DNA of 64,000 bases from JAGQOZ01 sp041399205 (GTDB lineage: Bacteria; Planctomycetota; Planctomycetia; Pirellulales; Pirellulaceae). A model generated the notes under the pieces. It was not told the origin of the DNA. It searched no databases and was given only the letters and a program-made list of their open reading frames with translations. How positions within the stretch are numbered: position 1 is the stretch's first letter; each line of letters starts with the position of its first letter. The position numbers and the translations under genes are program-made. The stretch covers positions 434,001 through 498,000 of the forward strand of contig JAWKTK010000004.1 of NCBI GenBank assembly GCA_041399205.1. The letters run 5' to 3'. Positions 1 through 9,854 of the stretch are shown one piece after another.

Positions 1-3000
1 CCGATTCAGCCAACTGCCAGAGCAGCCGCGTCAACTGGAGTCCGGCGGACAGGACCGAATCGGGTGGAAGACCGGTCAGGTAAATCGTCTGCGTTTCCGA
101 ACCATCCTGGTCCCACAGCCGCGACTGTATGTCTAGGCGAATGGCGTGGCCAGCTTCGCCTGTTGCGTTGGGGGTGATCAGCTGAACGCCATCGGCAACT
201 GGTTGGATGTGGTAGTCCACTGCAACGCAGTGGTCGCTTGTGACTCGTCAGAATCGATGCTGGTGACTTTCAGTTCCAGTGGAAAGTCGCCGCCGATATC
301 TTCCGGTGGCACGATCGTCAGATTGCTCAGGTCCCAGTCGCTCAGGTCTACGGAATGGTGCACCGAATTGGCGTTAAATTGATTCGAACCATCGGAAAGC
401 TGGGCACCGATGGGAAGTCCTGATGGCTGGATATTGCACCGATTCGCTGCCGTCCAAGTCGATTGCTTTCGCCACAAATGAAAACGAACTGATTTCGTCT
501 TCTCGTGTCGTGATGGGCTGCACGCTGACCAGCGGCGAGTCTGCCACGGGCAGAATCTGCATGCGAACGGTATGCCTGGGGCCGGGGCGAGTGGTTTTGT
601 CCAGGATCAGCGAACCGGCGGCGACGTCCAGTAGTTTGATACCACTAATCGAAACGGAGGCGGCAGGCGTAGGGCCAAACACGAGCGGTGCGAAATGGAT
701 GGCATGGACGTCCGGCGTCTTTGTGAACCGAAAGGTGAGTGTGTTATCTGGTGTCGATTCCAAAATAGGTGACGTCAGTTCGTCCGCAATTAACACCGTT
801 CCGCTGTCCAGCTGGACATGCAAATCTGCATCCGAGGTAACCAAGTCGACAAGGCGAAATTGAAATGCATATTCTTGTCCGTCTACCAACCCAGGACTGA
901 ATTGTTCCAAGCTAAGCCAAGGCAGCCATGTTTCCAGATCACCGGAGATGATGTCTTGATTCACTCCGTCCACGACGGGTGCGTGGATGGCCGGGACTTG
1001 ATAGCGGTAAGAGAATGAATCTTCGCCCGCGTAGTCCGGGTCGGGCTGATAGGCGAGTCCACCGTCGGCCAATAATAGCAAATCGCCGTGGGATGGTGGT
1101 TCGTCCAGTGTGATGCGTTCGGCTAGACTTTCGCCAAATTTGCCTGGCACCCAATCAAAGACAATCCGTTCATCTTCGTGCGTTGTTAGATTCGAAATGG
1201 TTTGAATCAGCGAATCAAACGTAACTTGTTGATCCGAGAAATGAATCGCATCCGTCGAACCGGAAACTAGAAACGTGGGAAGGGACGAGTCATTCGGAAT
1301 AATGCGAACACCGTAGGCATCCGTAGTAATAGACGCGTTTCCAGATGCAAACGGCAAATCCAATAGATCGAATCCAGGACCACCTTCAATTCGCACGAAC
1401 GCCGGATCGTTCGTTAAATCTGCTGGTGGCACGAAAAGATCGTTGCCGTGGCTACCGAGAACAAGCTGTTCGGCATAGACTTCCGCGCCATCTGCGCTCT
1501 TGAGACTGGACCGCAGCGCGATGGGACGATGGTCTGCCGGGCCGAGTAGTCGAATCGAAGCGTATTGGTGGAACGGAACTTCCCAAGTTTGCTGGTCGGT
1601 ACGCACCGCGTCAGCCACCGCGAACAATCCTGGTAATTCGGATAACTCGAGTGTTGCGAATGCGGTCGTGCTATCGTCGGTTGCGTACTGATATTCAAAT
1701 TCCGTGTAGGTGGAAATGGCCGTGCGCAGCTGAAGCTGGCGGCCGCGGAGCAGTGGATCATCCGAGATCCACGACACGGTAACCGAATCGTCCGTGGCTG
1801 CATGAATCTGTGCAAAAGTGGGATGGACAGGCGTGTCGTCGTTCAGTTGTGTGATGCCGATGGGCAGCGAATCGGCGCCAAGGTGTATGGCGAACAAAGA
1901 CAATCCAGTTTCGGTTTGGTCAAAGTAAGTAAGCCAAAATGTTCCGGATTCTGTTTGGGAAATCCGCAATGGATGAGCAAACGGAATATCGCTGGTTTCC
2001 GTGACAAAGGACTGTGATACCAAACGCAAGTCCGCGTCGTAACGCTCCAGCCACAGCTGCGATGTGGTTTCTGTTCGTTCGGAACGGATCAATACGATGT
2101 GCGACGTGCCTGCGTCGAACCAATGCGCTGGCGTCGAGATAGAATCACCGACTTCAAGCACGGAGCTCTGCGGCGCTCCGTCTTGATCGAACAACGCCAA
2201 AAAAGACGAAACCTCGGGATCCGTAGGTCGCGCTGTTTGTTCGGTCCACAGGACGCTAAATGCGCCGTCTTCGTGCGGCTGGATCTGGATGGAGGTAACA
2301 GCCCGGTCGGCGCGAACCGATTGTAACCGCTCAACATCGGTAACCGGGTTGCTGTTCGCATCGAATCGCTGCTGGACAATTGCATTTGCGACTTGGTCGA
2401 ACCACACCAATCGCAGTCCCGAAGACCAGGGTTGGGCTTCCGCCACCGAATGCTGTTCGACTTGATACCAAGAGATTGGGGTCGCCCTTTGGAATTCCGT
2501 TTGCGTCCAAATCGATCGAATGGATGCCCTGGAAATCGGACCAGATCAGCCGAGTGCCATTGTCTGCAGGTACGGCTGTCAGGGAAACAGCCGGATTGTC
2601 ATCAAGTAGCGCCGGCCAAACGTCGGCAATCATGTACGTGTCACTCAGCGGCAACCCGTCCTGAAATAATTGGCCGTGAAGCGTGGCGGAACGTGATGAC
2701 GGTTCCAGCCAAACGGTCAGTTGACGCTGGTTGTCCAATGCGGTCAATAAGAAAGTGGGCGCTACGTTGGATGGAAAATGGACAATGTCTTCTGCGAGTG
2801 ATGACGGAGGCGAAGATTCTAGAAAATGGGCAGAAAGATTACTGGCGATTTCACTCGCAAAATCGTCGGCAATCGATGCGGTTCGAACTTGCGTGGAGCT
2901 GTCGCCAGACGGAACAGCCGCATGACACGTCTCCCAATTAATGGATTGCGATTCGACCACGATCGGGGCGGACAGCGTTTCAAGAAACTGCGCGCAAAGA

Positions 3001-3059
3001 TATTGTCGGTCTTCCAGGCGTTCCAGCAGTGTGCCGATTCGCCGACTATCTTTGTCCAT
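1..3059 (-). pseudogene. giant secreted LEPR-XLL/cadherin-like protein, frameshifted, runs off the left edge
   Basis: Exported adhesin-like giant on the minus strand; its C-terminus lies outside the window. From ATG 3059 (a GTG at 3131 would add 24 residues) the protein shows LERLEDRQYLCA about 13 residues in, a variant of the LEPR-XLL motif typical of large exported planctomycete proteins. About 650 residues of beta-rich, propeller-like sequence follow (repeated RLVWFD, FSVLWTE, FWLTYFD strands). Then come an RTX-like patch (GSHGNDLF, GGPGFDLL; near 1450-1350), a VCBS/cadherin-like segment (THEDERIVFDW, DYAGEDSFSYRY; near 1180-1010) and an Ig-like segment ending with LTGLPPDSVLSAG near position 80. 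The frame breaks near 2475, 430 and 225, and sensible protein resumes each time in another frame. Indel sequencing errors are as likely as true decay. No enzymatic domain is visible; the function is unknown. Confidence 0.6.
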
Positions 3060-3263
3060 GGTGTAGTGCAGGTTCACTGGCGGGTACCGCGTTCGTTCGT
3101 TACGTTTGTTGGACCGAAACGGACGGGTCACGCCGTCTGTACGGTCTGCTACGAAATCAAAGTTCCGTTACTTTGAAATCTAAGTCGTAATCCACGCAAG
3201 TCGCTCGAATTCAAGAAGTTTCTTGGGCCTGCGAAGCGACATTGGGCGGCCCTGACCGTGTCG

Positions 3264-4193
3264 TTACGTGCCAGTGTCGGAAGGAATCGTTGTATTCGAT
3301 ACAACTTGGACCCCTAATCGCTGTTCTATCCACGGTGTGTTGACAAAACGCCTCATCAGGGTTCGCAGGCTCAATTCCAATTGAGATGGATCGTATTCGT
3401 CGCGTGTCTTGACAAAGCCATGCCAGGTGAGTCGAAGATCCCACGATTCTTGCGAAGCCAGTTGGTTGATGCGTTCGCTGATACGCAGGGCCCAGACGAC
3501 TCCAAACGCGTCTCGGAAATCAAACCAAACTTGATCCAGCGAATCCGCCGCAATGGTTTTCCTAGGAAATCCGGTAATGATCAGCCCTGCGCTAACAGAA
3601 AAACTCAGAACGGCCCACGATGGCGCATGGGGCACCGATAAGTCCGGTACAAACGCCGTGTTGGGTTCCAGTAGCAGCACCTGCCCCATGGCGTAAAACA
3701 GCAACGACGGCCAGAACCGAGTTGCAACGTAATTGCCTAGGCCCATCAACACCAGCAGCGTGATGAATAGCCGCCACGCACCATGCAGCACGAAAGCTCC
3801 GCGTGGCGCATAAATAAGGGACTGTCCCATCGGTAGCAACAGGACCAGCCACATGGTGGCTACAATGAATTGCCAGCCTCGATCCTGCGGCCGCTTGGCA
3901 CCCAGGATCGCCATCATCGGAGTAAATGTGAAAGTCACCAAACCAAATCGCAGTTTGCTCTCAAATGGCGCCGCCAAGCTTGGCTGCAGATAGGCGAACG
4001 CCGCCATGAACACGAACGATACCGTTGCCCAAACGGCAGGTGCGAACAATGTCGTTCCCGAAAGGTGTCGAATGGCCTGGCACAACCAAGCAAAGACTAG
4101 GACGGCGGTGACGGCGGCGAATAGATCGAAGTACGTATTCAAGTTTAGCGATTTCGAGTATTGATCTAGCGGAACAGTTTCACTGACTGGCAT
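3264..4193 (-). CDS. polytopic membrane protein of unknown function
   Basis: A 309-residue protein with about seven hydrophobic segments (roughly residues 20-40, 47-68, 82-100, 107-128, 138-157, 160-175 and 190-208) followed by a soluble C-terminal domain of about 95 residues (DSLDQVWFDFRDAFGVVWALR and beyond) that should lie on one side of the membrane. The ATG at 4193 is the only sensible start and gives a short polar N-terminus before the first membrane segment. It lies upstream of the LEPR-XLL giant on the same strand with about 200 bases between them, so a shared transcript is possible but not shown. I do not recognise the family; no catalytic motif is evident. It faces the Cys-rich gene at 4465 across a 271-base divergent gap. 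Confidence 0.75.
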   Translation of the reverse strand: MPVSETVPLDQYSKSLNLNTYFDLFAAVTAVLVFAWLCQAIRHLSGTTLFAPAVWATVSFVFMAAFAYLQPSLAAPFESKLRFGLVTFTFTPMMAILGAKRPQDRGWQFIVATMWLVLLLPMGQSLIYAPRGAFVLHGAWRLFITLLVLMGLGNYVATRFWPSLLFYAMGQVLLLEPNTAFVPDLSVPHAPSWAVLSFSVSAGLIITGFPRKTIAADSLDQVWFDFRDAFGVVWALRISERINQLASQESWDLRLTWHGFVKTRDEYDPSQLELSLRTLMRRFVNTPWIEQRLGVQVVSNTTIPSDTGT

Positions 4194-4464
4194 CTGCGAT
4201 AATACGATATCTCAAGACACCAGAAAATGGCGCGATTTGATTTGCCGGCTCTAGATTTGGCGGGCATGTTTTGGTATCCGCAAGTTAGCCCAAATGGTCC
4301 TCGGACACGTGCCGCCTGCTGGTAATTCGAACGACGAATTCCTGCGAAGGTGGCAAAGAATGGACCGGGCAACAAGCTTCACTTCTCGGTAAAGGAACGG
4401 CGAATCGTTGTTTTCGCTCGATTCCTTGCGCGAGTCCTTTAGCATCTTCGAAAGGAGTCAGCTC

Positions 4465-5124
4465 ATGAATTTGTCAACAAATCGAGTGATTATTCTGTTG
4501 GTCGGAGCCACATCGGCTGCGGCTTGGGCGAATGGGCTTGGTCATTCGCATCCGGCTTCCAATGCTCAGGATTGTGGCTGCAATTCTGCGTCGCATGTGG
4601 TTGCCGATATGAAATGTGGTCCGCAAGACCTGAGTTCTTTTCCGGGCAGATGTGGCGATCCTCCCTTGCGGAATTCATTATCGCTGTGGGCGAACTATTG
4701 CAATGAAAAGAATCAACCCGCTTGTCATGCAGTAGCGCCGTCTGCGGCTTGCGGCGGGCGGTTTCGATTCCGAGGTTGTAATTCGTGCGTGGCCGCCGCG
4801 CCATGCAATCAGTGTGATTGTGCCGATTCGCAGGTGACGACTCCCGCCGACGGTTGTGCTGGTCCTGCTGGCGAACCGTTTGATAATACATATGTTGTGG
4901 AACCCGCGTCCCCATCGGCGACACCCATCGACGATCTATATGTACCGACGGATTTGCCGACCGAGCCCGCGATTGCGCCAACATTGGAAGTGAACCAACA
5001 ACAAGACTCGGCTGCCGAAGATGTGATTGGAAGCGGCGCCAGTATCCTAAAGAAGAACTATCCCGTCAGCTCATTATGGATGAAATCGGCACAACAAAAT
5101 CAACACGCACCGAATCCTCGATAA
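4465..5124 (+). CDS. small Cys-rich secreted protein
   Basis: A 219-residue exported protein of unknown function. The start at 4465 is set by a Shine-Dalgarno AAAGGAG at 4451-4457, eight bases upstream; an upstream in-frame ATG at 4408 would bury the signal peptide. Residues 1-23 form a signal peptide (MNLSTNRVIILLVGATSAAAWA). The mature part has about 15 cysteines, several in pairs or CxC groups (DCGC, CNSCV, CNQCDC), which suggests disulfides or metal binding. It ends in an acidic/proline-rich linker (TPIDDLYVPTDLPTEPAIAP) and a short basic tail. A good rho-independent terminator follows at 5232, so the gene is probably monocistronic. The family was not recognised; poorly conserved Cys-rich exported proteins are common in planctomycetes. 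Confidence 0.75.
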   Translation: MNLSTNRVIILLVGATSAAAWANGLGHSHPASNAQDCGCNSASHVVADMKCGPQDLSSFPGRCGDPPLRNSLSLWANYCNEKNQPACHAVAPSAACGGRFRFRGCNSCVAAAPCNQCDCADSQVTTPADGCAGPAGEPFDNTYVVEPASPSATPIDDLYVPTDLPTEPAIAPTLEVNQQQDSAAEDVIGSGASILKKNYPVSSLWMKSAQQNQHAPNPR

Positions 5125-5231
5125 TTGTCAATTCGAACGGGCAGCTACTCAAGAGTCTGCTAGAAACGTTCGATGGAATTCGCATCGACATTAAACACTC
5201 TTCAAACGCTGCACTAGTTCGAAGATTGAAT

Positions 5232-5270
5232 ACCGGCGAGCCGTTGGATGCGGCTGGCCGGTTTTTTTTT
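5232..5270 (+). terminator. rho-independent terminator of the Cys-rich gene
   Basis: Arms ACCGGCGAGCC (5232-5242) and GGCTGGCCGGT (5252-5262) pair with a small internal mismatch around a nine-base loop and run into nine T (5262-5270). It lies 108 bases after the stop of the gene at 4465. Confidence 0.8.
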
Positions 5271-5533
5271 GTACGCGCTGTCAAACTCCTGATTGCTAGC
5301 AATTGGGGTTGCGCTGTCCGCATGCGTCGTCAGGTTTATTGCGATTGAATGGCTCAAGCCGACCGCGGCGATGTGCCGATAAGTCTACTACAACCATGTT
5401 ACCGGGAGGGCGAGGCATATTCCGAGTCCGCGGGATGTCTCGTTTCAGGATGGAGGTCGTGGTACGACGATGGATCGACGTGCCACGACCTTTTTTGACG
5501 ATTCTTCGCCATCACCGGCGTGGTTGAGATACG

Positions 5534-5566
5534 AAAAAAGCCGACGACGGATCGTCGGCTTTTTTT
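5534..5566 (-). terminator. bidirectional terminator after the TPR gene
   Basis: AGCCGACGA (5539-5547) and TCGTCGGCT (5552-5560) form a perfect 9-bp stem with loop CGGA, flanked by six A on the left and seven T on the right, so it can act on both strands. It sits 30 bases beyond the stop of the minus-strand TPR gene. The rest of 5271-5533 shows no credible gene. Confidence 0.85.
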
Positions 5567-5596
5567 GATTTGATACGAACCAAGAAGGTGTAGCGT

Positions 5597-6982
5597 TTAG
5601 CCGCCGATCTTGGCCTTCAACGCTTCCGCTGCCGATCGGTTGGGGAACGATCTTTCGCTCTTCAGAGCCGAATCCAAAATCTTTCCCGCATTGGCCGATT
5701 GGCCCGCGTCATACAGAATCTGAGCCGCAAAGTAGGCGCTATCTGCTGTAACGGAACCCTTTTCCAATGCCTTGGCGGTGGCCTGCATGGCAGCGTTCAG
5801 ATTACCTTGCTTGGCCAAACACCAAGCCAGCGTCATCATGGATTCTCGGCCATAGGACGAAGTCATGTCCGGGTAAATTCGAACCGACAAGTCCGCAAAT
5901 TCCAACGCCAATTGCTGCTTGGTCTTTTCGTCACTTTCGATCAAGATCAGCGCCAGTTGAGTCAATGCGCCGGCGTGTTTGGGAGATTGGAGATGCGCTT
6001 CCTTAAAGACGCGTTCCGCAATGTCGAATTGACCTTTGTATCGAGCGACCAAGCCAATGTAGAGTTTGGCTTCCAGCGAATCAGGGTCCAGTTTCAACGC
6101 GTTGTTAGCATTGGATTGGGCCATTTCCAGTTCATTGGCATCCAAAGCCCATTTGGCTACGGCCAGCAGCGTACGAGCGTTGTTACTGTCTTTTCCCAAG
6201 GCAGCTTGCATCAGCTTCTTGGCGTTGGCGGTTTTACCGTCTTGTTGATACAGCAAAGCCATGTTGATTTCTGGCAAAGGAGTACGTTCAGAATCGATTT
6301 GATGGAGTTGTTTGAAAACGGCGTAGGCGGCTTTTTCGCCTTCAAGATCCGTTGCCTTCTTGAAGAGGACTCGTCCCAAGCGAGTCAACGCAATCAAGTT
6401 CTCCGAATCATACTGCAGCGTGGTTCGCAACAGCTTTTCTGCTTCGTTCCAGTCTTCCGCAACTTCCTTTAGATTGGCGAGTCCAGAATACGCCATGGCC
6501 AGCAAGCGTTTTTTTCGTTTGTCGTTGACGGTGTAGCTTTTGCATTTTTCGATACCTTCCTTGTAAAGCAATTCACAGTCGGTCAGTCGACGTTCATTCA
6601 ATGCCAAATCACCCATGTAGACATAGGCACCCGGATCGTTAGGAGCTTCCTTCTTGGCTTCTTCCAATGCTGCGCGACCCAGTTGAATCTGGCGCGATGC
6701 GAACAAGATCTGAGCCAACATCACATTTCCTGGCGGCAATTCAGGATTGTTCTTATAGGCTTGGTCCAGCATTTGTCTTGCCGTCTGGGCGTCACCTTCG
6801 CGAAGCTTCTGAATCGCGTCGTCCACCAATTGATATTTCGGACTGAATTCTTCAATTTCCTTGTCCAAGATGTCTTTGGCTGTCAACTGAGCGTGCGAAG
6901 GAGTGGCACACACGGCCAGTCCCACCAGCACAAGGCCGAAGAAGAAATACTTTTCCGCTTGGAAACGTAAACCGCAAAACAT
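5597..6982 (-). CDS. secreted tetratricopeptide-repeat protein
   Basis: A 461-residue exported TPR protein, probably a periplasmic scaffold. The start at ATG 6982 is preceded by AAGGAAGG about ten bases upstream and gives a signal peptide (FFFGLVLVGLAVCATPSHA, cleaved near residue 31); upstream in-frame codons to 7081 would hide it. From about residue 45 to the end the sequence is a run of helical pairs with TPR spacing (A at 8 and 20, P at 32), such as GDAQTARQMLDQAYKNNPEL, ALKLDPDSLEAKLYIGLVAR and EAHLQSPKHAGALTQLALIL, giving about nine or ten repeats. No catalytic domain is visible. A bidirectional terminator follows at 5534. No partner is indicated, though three other TPR-bearing proteins occur in this window. 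Confidence 0.85.
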   Translation of the reverse strand: MFCGLRFQAEKYFFFGLVLVGLAVCATPSHAQLTAKDILDKEIEEFSPKYQLVDDAIQKLREGDAQTARQMLDQAYKNNPELPPGNVMLAQILFASRQIQLGRAALEEAKKEAPNDPGAYVYMGDLALNERRLTDCELLYKEGIEKCKSYTVNDKRKKRLLAMAYSGLANLKEVAEDWNEAEKLLRTTLQYDSENLIALTRLGRVLFKKATDLEGEKAAYAVFKQLHQIDSERTPLPEINMALLYQQDGKTANAKKLMQAALGKDSNNARTLLAVAKWALDANELEMAQSNANNALKLDPDSLEAKLYIGLVARYKGQFDIAERVFKEAHLQSPKHAGALTQLALILIESDEKTKQQLALEFADLSVRIYPDMTSSYGRESMMTLAWCLAKQGNLNAAMQATAKALEKGSVTADSAYFAAQILYDAGQSANAGKILDSALKSERSFPNRSAAEALKAKIGG

Positions 6983-7140
6983 GGAAACCACGCCTTCCTT
7001 TTTTGAAATAACGACACTTGTGCCCTGGCTGTCGACCGAAACAGACCATTTCTTCTCCGGCCGCCGTCCAAAACTAGCCAATCAGCAATAGCTGTGCAGG
7101 ACGCAAAATACAGACTTGTATCATCAATATAATCTTTTCA

Positions 7141-7166
7141 CGTTCCCATTTCCATGAATGGGAACG
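7141..7166. repeat. perfect 10-bp inverted repeat
   Basis: CGTTCCCATT (7141-7150) and AATGGGAACG (7157-7166) are exact complements around a six-base loop TCCATG. It lies in the 285-base gap between the DUF1080 gene and the TPR gene, both minus strand. Neither side has a T run, so an intrinsic terminator is not obvious; an operator or RNA hairpin is possible. Nothing else was recognised in this gap. Confidence 0.6.
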
Positions 7167-7267
7167 ACGCGTTGGCGAATGATTTGGATCTAACGCGTTG
7201 CTGGCCGTACGATCGATACAGACCGCATGATCCGCCGCCGTCTACTGCTAGGAAACGAACAGAGCAT

Positions 7268-8476
7268 CTATTGATCAGTCCAACGCTCTCGGATTTCCCG
7301 GACATTTAGGTTTCGAAAATCGATATCCGTGGTAGGATCGTGCCCCTGGATCATCAAGGTGCCCGCTTCGGTTCTCAGGCCTCGCCGAGGATTTTGGTTG
7401 GGCTGGCGAGTGTCCGTCCAATCAGTGACCAGATAGCCATTCACCCACGAAGCGACATGAGGACCGTCGACGATTAGCGTCTGTTTAAACCATTGGTGGT
7501 CATCCGATACCACTCGCCTGGCGTCAATTCGACGAAAGATTCCTCCGGTGCCACAGTCGAGGGGTGATGTGCGGTCGTTGTCTTTGTAGCCGTTGTGAAT
7601 TTGGCATTCGTAGCCCATCATTTCGTCGCCAGGTATGCAGCGAAAGAAAACGCCTGAATTCAATTGGGAACCGTTCGTTCGACAGTCATATTGCAGAACG
7701 AAATCACCATACTTGCCGTTCGACTCCAACTGGCCTCGTCCGTTCTTCACATGCAGCCATCCTTCGGGCGTCACGGAATATTCGCTTGCCATTTGCGGAT
7801 ACGTTTTCCATTCGGAAAGATCTTGGCCGTTAAAAATCGAGTTCAAACCAAGCGGCCGTAGTTTCACATTGCGAAATTGAATCGGCCCTTCTCGATATTG
7901 CAGTCCGATATAGCCTTTTCCCGTCGGCGTCGGATCGTCGTATTCCAAAATCGTTTCCCCATCCAATTTGATCTGAAACTTGCCAGCTTCCGCCACCACA
8001 TCAAACGCATGCCATTGGTCGTCGGTTTTTCCCGAGTGATGCTGGCGCTGTACAAAGCTACCGGTGGGAAAAGGGTTATCGGCCGGAGCAATATTGAGTT
8101 CGTAGCAATCGGCTGTGACGTTACGTGGTTTCGGACTGGTGCGAAGGAAAACGCCACTGTTCGTTTGGGCCGTGGCTTTAAATTCCACATGCAATTCAAA
8201 GTCATCGAATTGACTGGTCGTACGAAGTAAACACGATTCGCCCGATTCGCAGCGAATCGTGCCGTCCACCACTTGCCAGTCGGCCGAACCCGCCGATTTC
8301 CAACCAAACAGCGTTTCTCCGTCAAACAGCTGTATCCAACCGGACGCAACTTCGTCTTCCGTCAACTGGTTGGCTTCTTGACTGAATGCGGTCTGGATGG
8401 GGAATAAGTGGAAGCCAAGCAGGACAACCAGCAGCCCAATGATGCGATGCGAACCAAAAATAGCAAACGTCTTCAT
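7268..8476 (-). CDS. secreted protein with two DUF1080 domains
   Basis: A 402-residue exported protein with tandem DUF1080 (3-keto-disaccharide hydrolase-like, concanavalin/LamG-type) domains. The start at ATG 8476 has GGAG nine bases upstream and opens a signal peptide ending near IQTAFSQ. Domain 1 covers about residues 45-205, beginning WIQLFDGETLFGWK and containing NSGVFLRTSP and GYIGLQYREGPIQFRNVKLR. Domain 2 covers about 210-400, beginning NSIFNGQDLSEWK and containing LNSGVFFRCIPG, YECQIHNGY and LMIQGHDPTTDIDFRNLNVRE. DUF1080 proteins are very abundant in planctomycetes; the family is linked to polysaccharide or glycoside breakdown, but the substrate cannot be read here. A single-domain relative lies at 37196. 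Confidence 0.85.
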   Translation of the reverse strand: MKTFAIFGSHRIIGLLVVLLGFHLFPIQTAFSQEANQLTEDEVASGWIQLFDGETLFGWKSAGSADWQVVDGTIRCESGESCLLRTTSQFDDFELHVEFKATAQTNSGVFLRTSPKPRNVTADCYELNIAPADNPFPTGSFVQRQHHSGKTDDQWHAFDVVAEAGKFQIKLDGETILEYDDPTPTGKGYIGLQYREGPIQFRNVKLRPLGLNSIFNGQDLSEWKTYPQMASEYSVTPEGWLHVKNGRGQLESNGKYGDFVLQYDCRTNGSQLNSGVFFRCIPGDEMMGYECQIHNGYKDNDRTSPLDCGTGGIFRRIDARRVVSDDHQWFKQTLIVDGPHVASWVNGYLVTDWTDTRQPNQNPRRGLRTEAGTLMIQGHDPTTDIDFRNLNVREIRERWTDQ

Positions 8477-8580
8477 GGCGAAGATCTCCGGGAACAGGCA
8501 GAATTCGTGCGTTCCGAAGATACTCCATCCGGTTCGTTCCGCCAACCAGCGAGCTGCTTGGTTGCGACATGCTTTGTTCA

Positions 8581-9318
8581 CTACTTTGTCAGCGAACTGA
8601 ATCGTTTGTATCTGCCAAGAAGGTGTTTCCCGCTGACCAACGTGCCGACCAGACCCAATAGCCAGAACGCGGATGGTTCAGGTACGGCGGATACATTCGC
8701 GACGCCCGGTGTGTCCGTCGCGTCGGCCAGATTGATATTTCCTAGCTGCCAGACACCCAAGCCGTCTCGAAATATGTGGCCTGCAGACGCCGCTCCGTCA
8801 ATTGCTTCGACTCCCAAATCATCTGCGTGCAATGCTGTGTCGCCGTTAGGTAACAACGCCACGCCATCAATAATGGAAGACCAAGGTGTTGATTCCAACG
8901 AGCCATCGTCGTTGGAATCCAGGTCGTTACCGTTGGCGCCCGTGAATCCTTCCACCAACAGGTGCGTGACCTGGTCGGCGTTTTCAAAATTCAAGGTTGC
9001 CACATGGAAAGTGCCCGACGGCATCAGTGTGAACGACGATTCGGCCACCACAAAGAAATCACCAGCGTTTACAGAAACACTGGGAAGCGTAAGAGCGACT
9101 TCGATAACGCCTTCTCCGCTGCTTGCGCTTCCATCGCCAATGACCAAGTACGAATAAATACTCAGGTCAGCAATCGACGACGTCGCCATCAATTCGAAGT
9201 ATTCGTCCGAATCGGTACCGGTTTGGTCAATTCGAATCTCGCTGATCTCTAACGCCCCAAAGCAATGCACAGCGAACAGTGTCAGAAAAAAAGCTGTAAA
9301 AATAGTTTGTTTGAGCAT
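8581..9318 (-). CDS. PEP-CTERM protein with a lamin-tail-like domain
   Basis: A 245-residue exported protein. GGGAGAA seven bases before ATG 9318 is a good ribosome-binding site. Residues 1-21 form a signal peptide (MLKQTIFTAFFLTLFAVHCFG). The body opens with LEISEIRIDQTGTDSDEYFEL and shows LPSVSVNAGDFFVVA, which resembles lamin-tail-domain proteins (beta-sandwich, found on exported bacterial proteins). The C-terminus has a complete PEP-CTERM signal: VPEPS, hydrophobic FWLLGLVGTLVSG, then a basic stretch (RYKR). Such signals are processed by an exosortase, which is not in this window. The last ten residues extend beyond the basic patch, slightly longer than usual. It is likely a cell-surface or exopolysaccharide-associated protein. 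Confidence 0.85.
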   Translation of the reverse strand: MLKQTIFTAFFLTLFAVHCFGALEISEIRIDQTGTDSDEYFELMATSSIADLSIYSYLVIGDGSASSGEGVIEVALTLPSVSVNAGDFFVVAESSFTLMPSGTFHVATLNFENADQVTHLLVEGFTGANGNDLDSNDDGSLESTPWSSIIDGVALLPNGDTALHADDLGVEAIDGAASAGHIFRDGLGVWQLGNINLADATDTPGVANVSAVPEPSAFWLLGLVGTLVSGKHLLGRYKRFSSLTK

Positions 9319-9421
9319 GTTTTTCTCCCTAGTCGAGGTGTGTAAACCGCACTTTTTAGCCGGTTTGTTATCCAGGAGAAAGTGGTAAGTCTAAAAAAAG
9401 AAATTTAGACCGGGTTCTGCG

Positions 9422-9841
9422 TCAAGCAATGGCGAGTGAAACTCCGTCAAAGGAAGGCAGATGGTCCCAGGCATTGCGATTGATTTGCAGGCGAACTTGA
9501 TTCAGGCCAACTTGCAGCGTTGATATGGAGGCTCGAAGCGATTTCTGATCTTGGGTCGGAATCAGCGATAATTCACTGCCGTTCAATTCGACGGCCTCGA
9601 CTCCGATCGGCACCAGGAATCCCAATTCGCTGGATTCGTCCAGGCCGGTCGGTCGGTTGAAATTGCGCGCCAGTAGCAAGCGACCAGCGGCCGGAAACGG
9701 CTGGAATAATTCGGCAATTGAAATCGGCGTGGAAAACGAAAACGGCTCGGTTGCGCCGGCACCGAGACTTGCCGCATGTGGTTCGAATTCATTCAGTAGC
9801 GGTGTGGCGGTCCACGGTCCGGCGAGTCGAATCTGGTGCAC
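9422..9841 (-). CDS. small beta-sandwich (galactose-binding-like) protein
   Basis: A 139-residue protein starting at ATG 9841, 13 bases after the stop of the upstream pseudopilin-like gene, so the two are almost certainly co-transcribed. The sequence (MHQIRLAGPWTA at the start, then GRLLLARNFNRPTGLD, VPIGVEAVELNG, LQVGLNQVRLQINR) has the strand order of a sugar-binding jelly-roll of the glycoside hydrolase family 2 N-terminal kind. There is no signal peptide and no catalytic residues are evident. It is an orphan whose role is inferred only from the operon, perhaps linked to the pseudopilin-like protein. Confidence 0.65.
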   Translation of the reverse strand: MHQIRLAGPWTATPLLNEFEPHAASLGAGATEPFSFSTPISIAELFQPFPAAGRLLLARNFNRPTGLDESSELGFLVPIGVEAVELNGSELSLIPTQDQKSLRASISTLQVGLNQVRLQINRNAWDHLPSFDGVSLAIA

Positions 9842-9854
9842 GATAATTGCTTTG

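Noticed and set aside
5076..5348. 90-residue open frame after the Cys-rich gene
   Set aside because: It overlaps the end of that gene and runs through its terminator; no ribosome-binding site.
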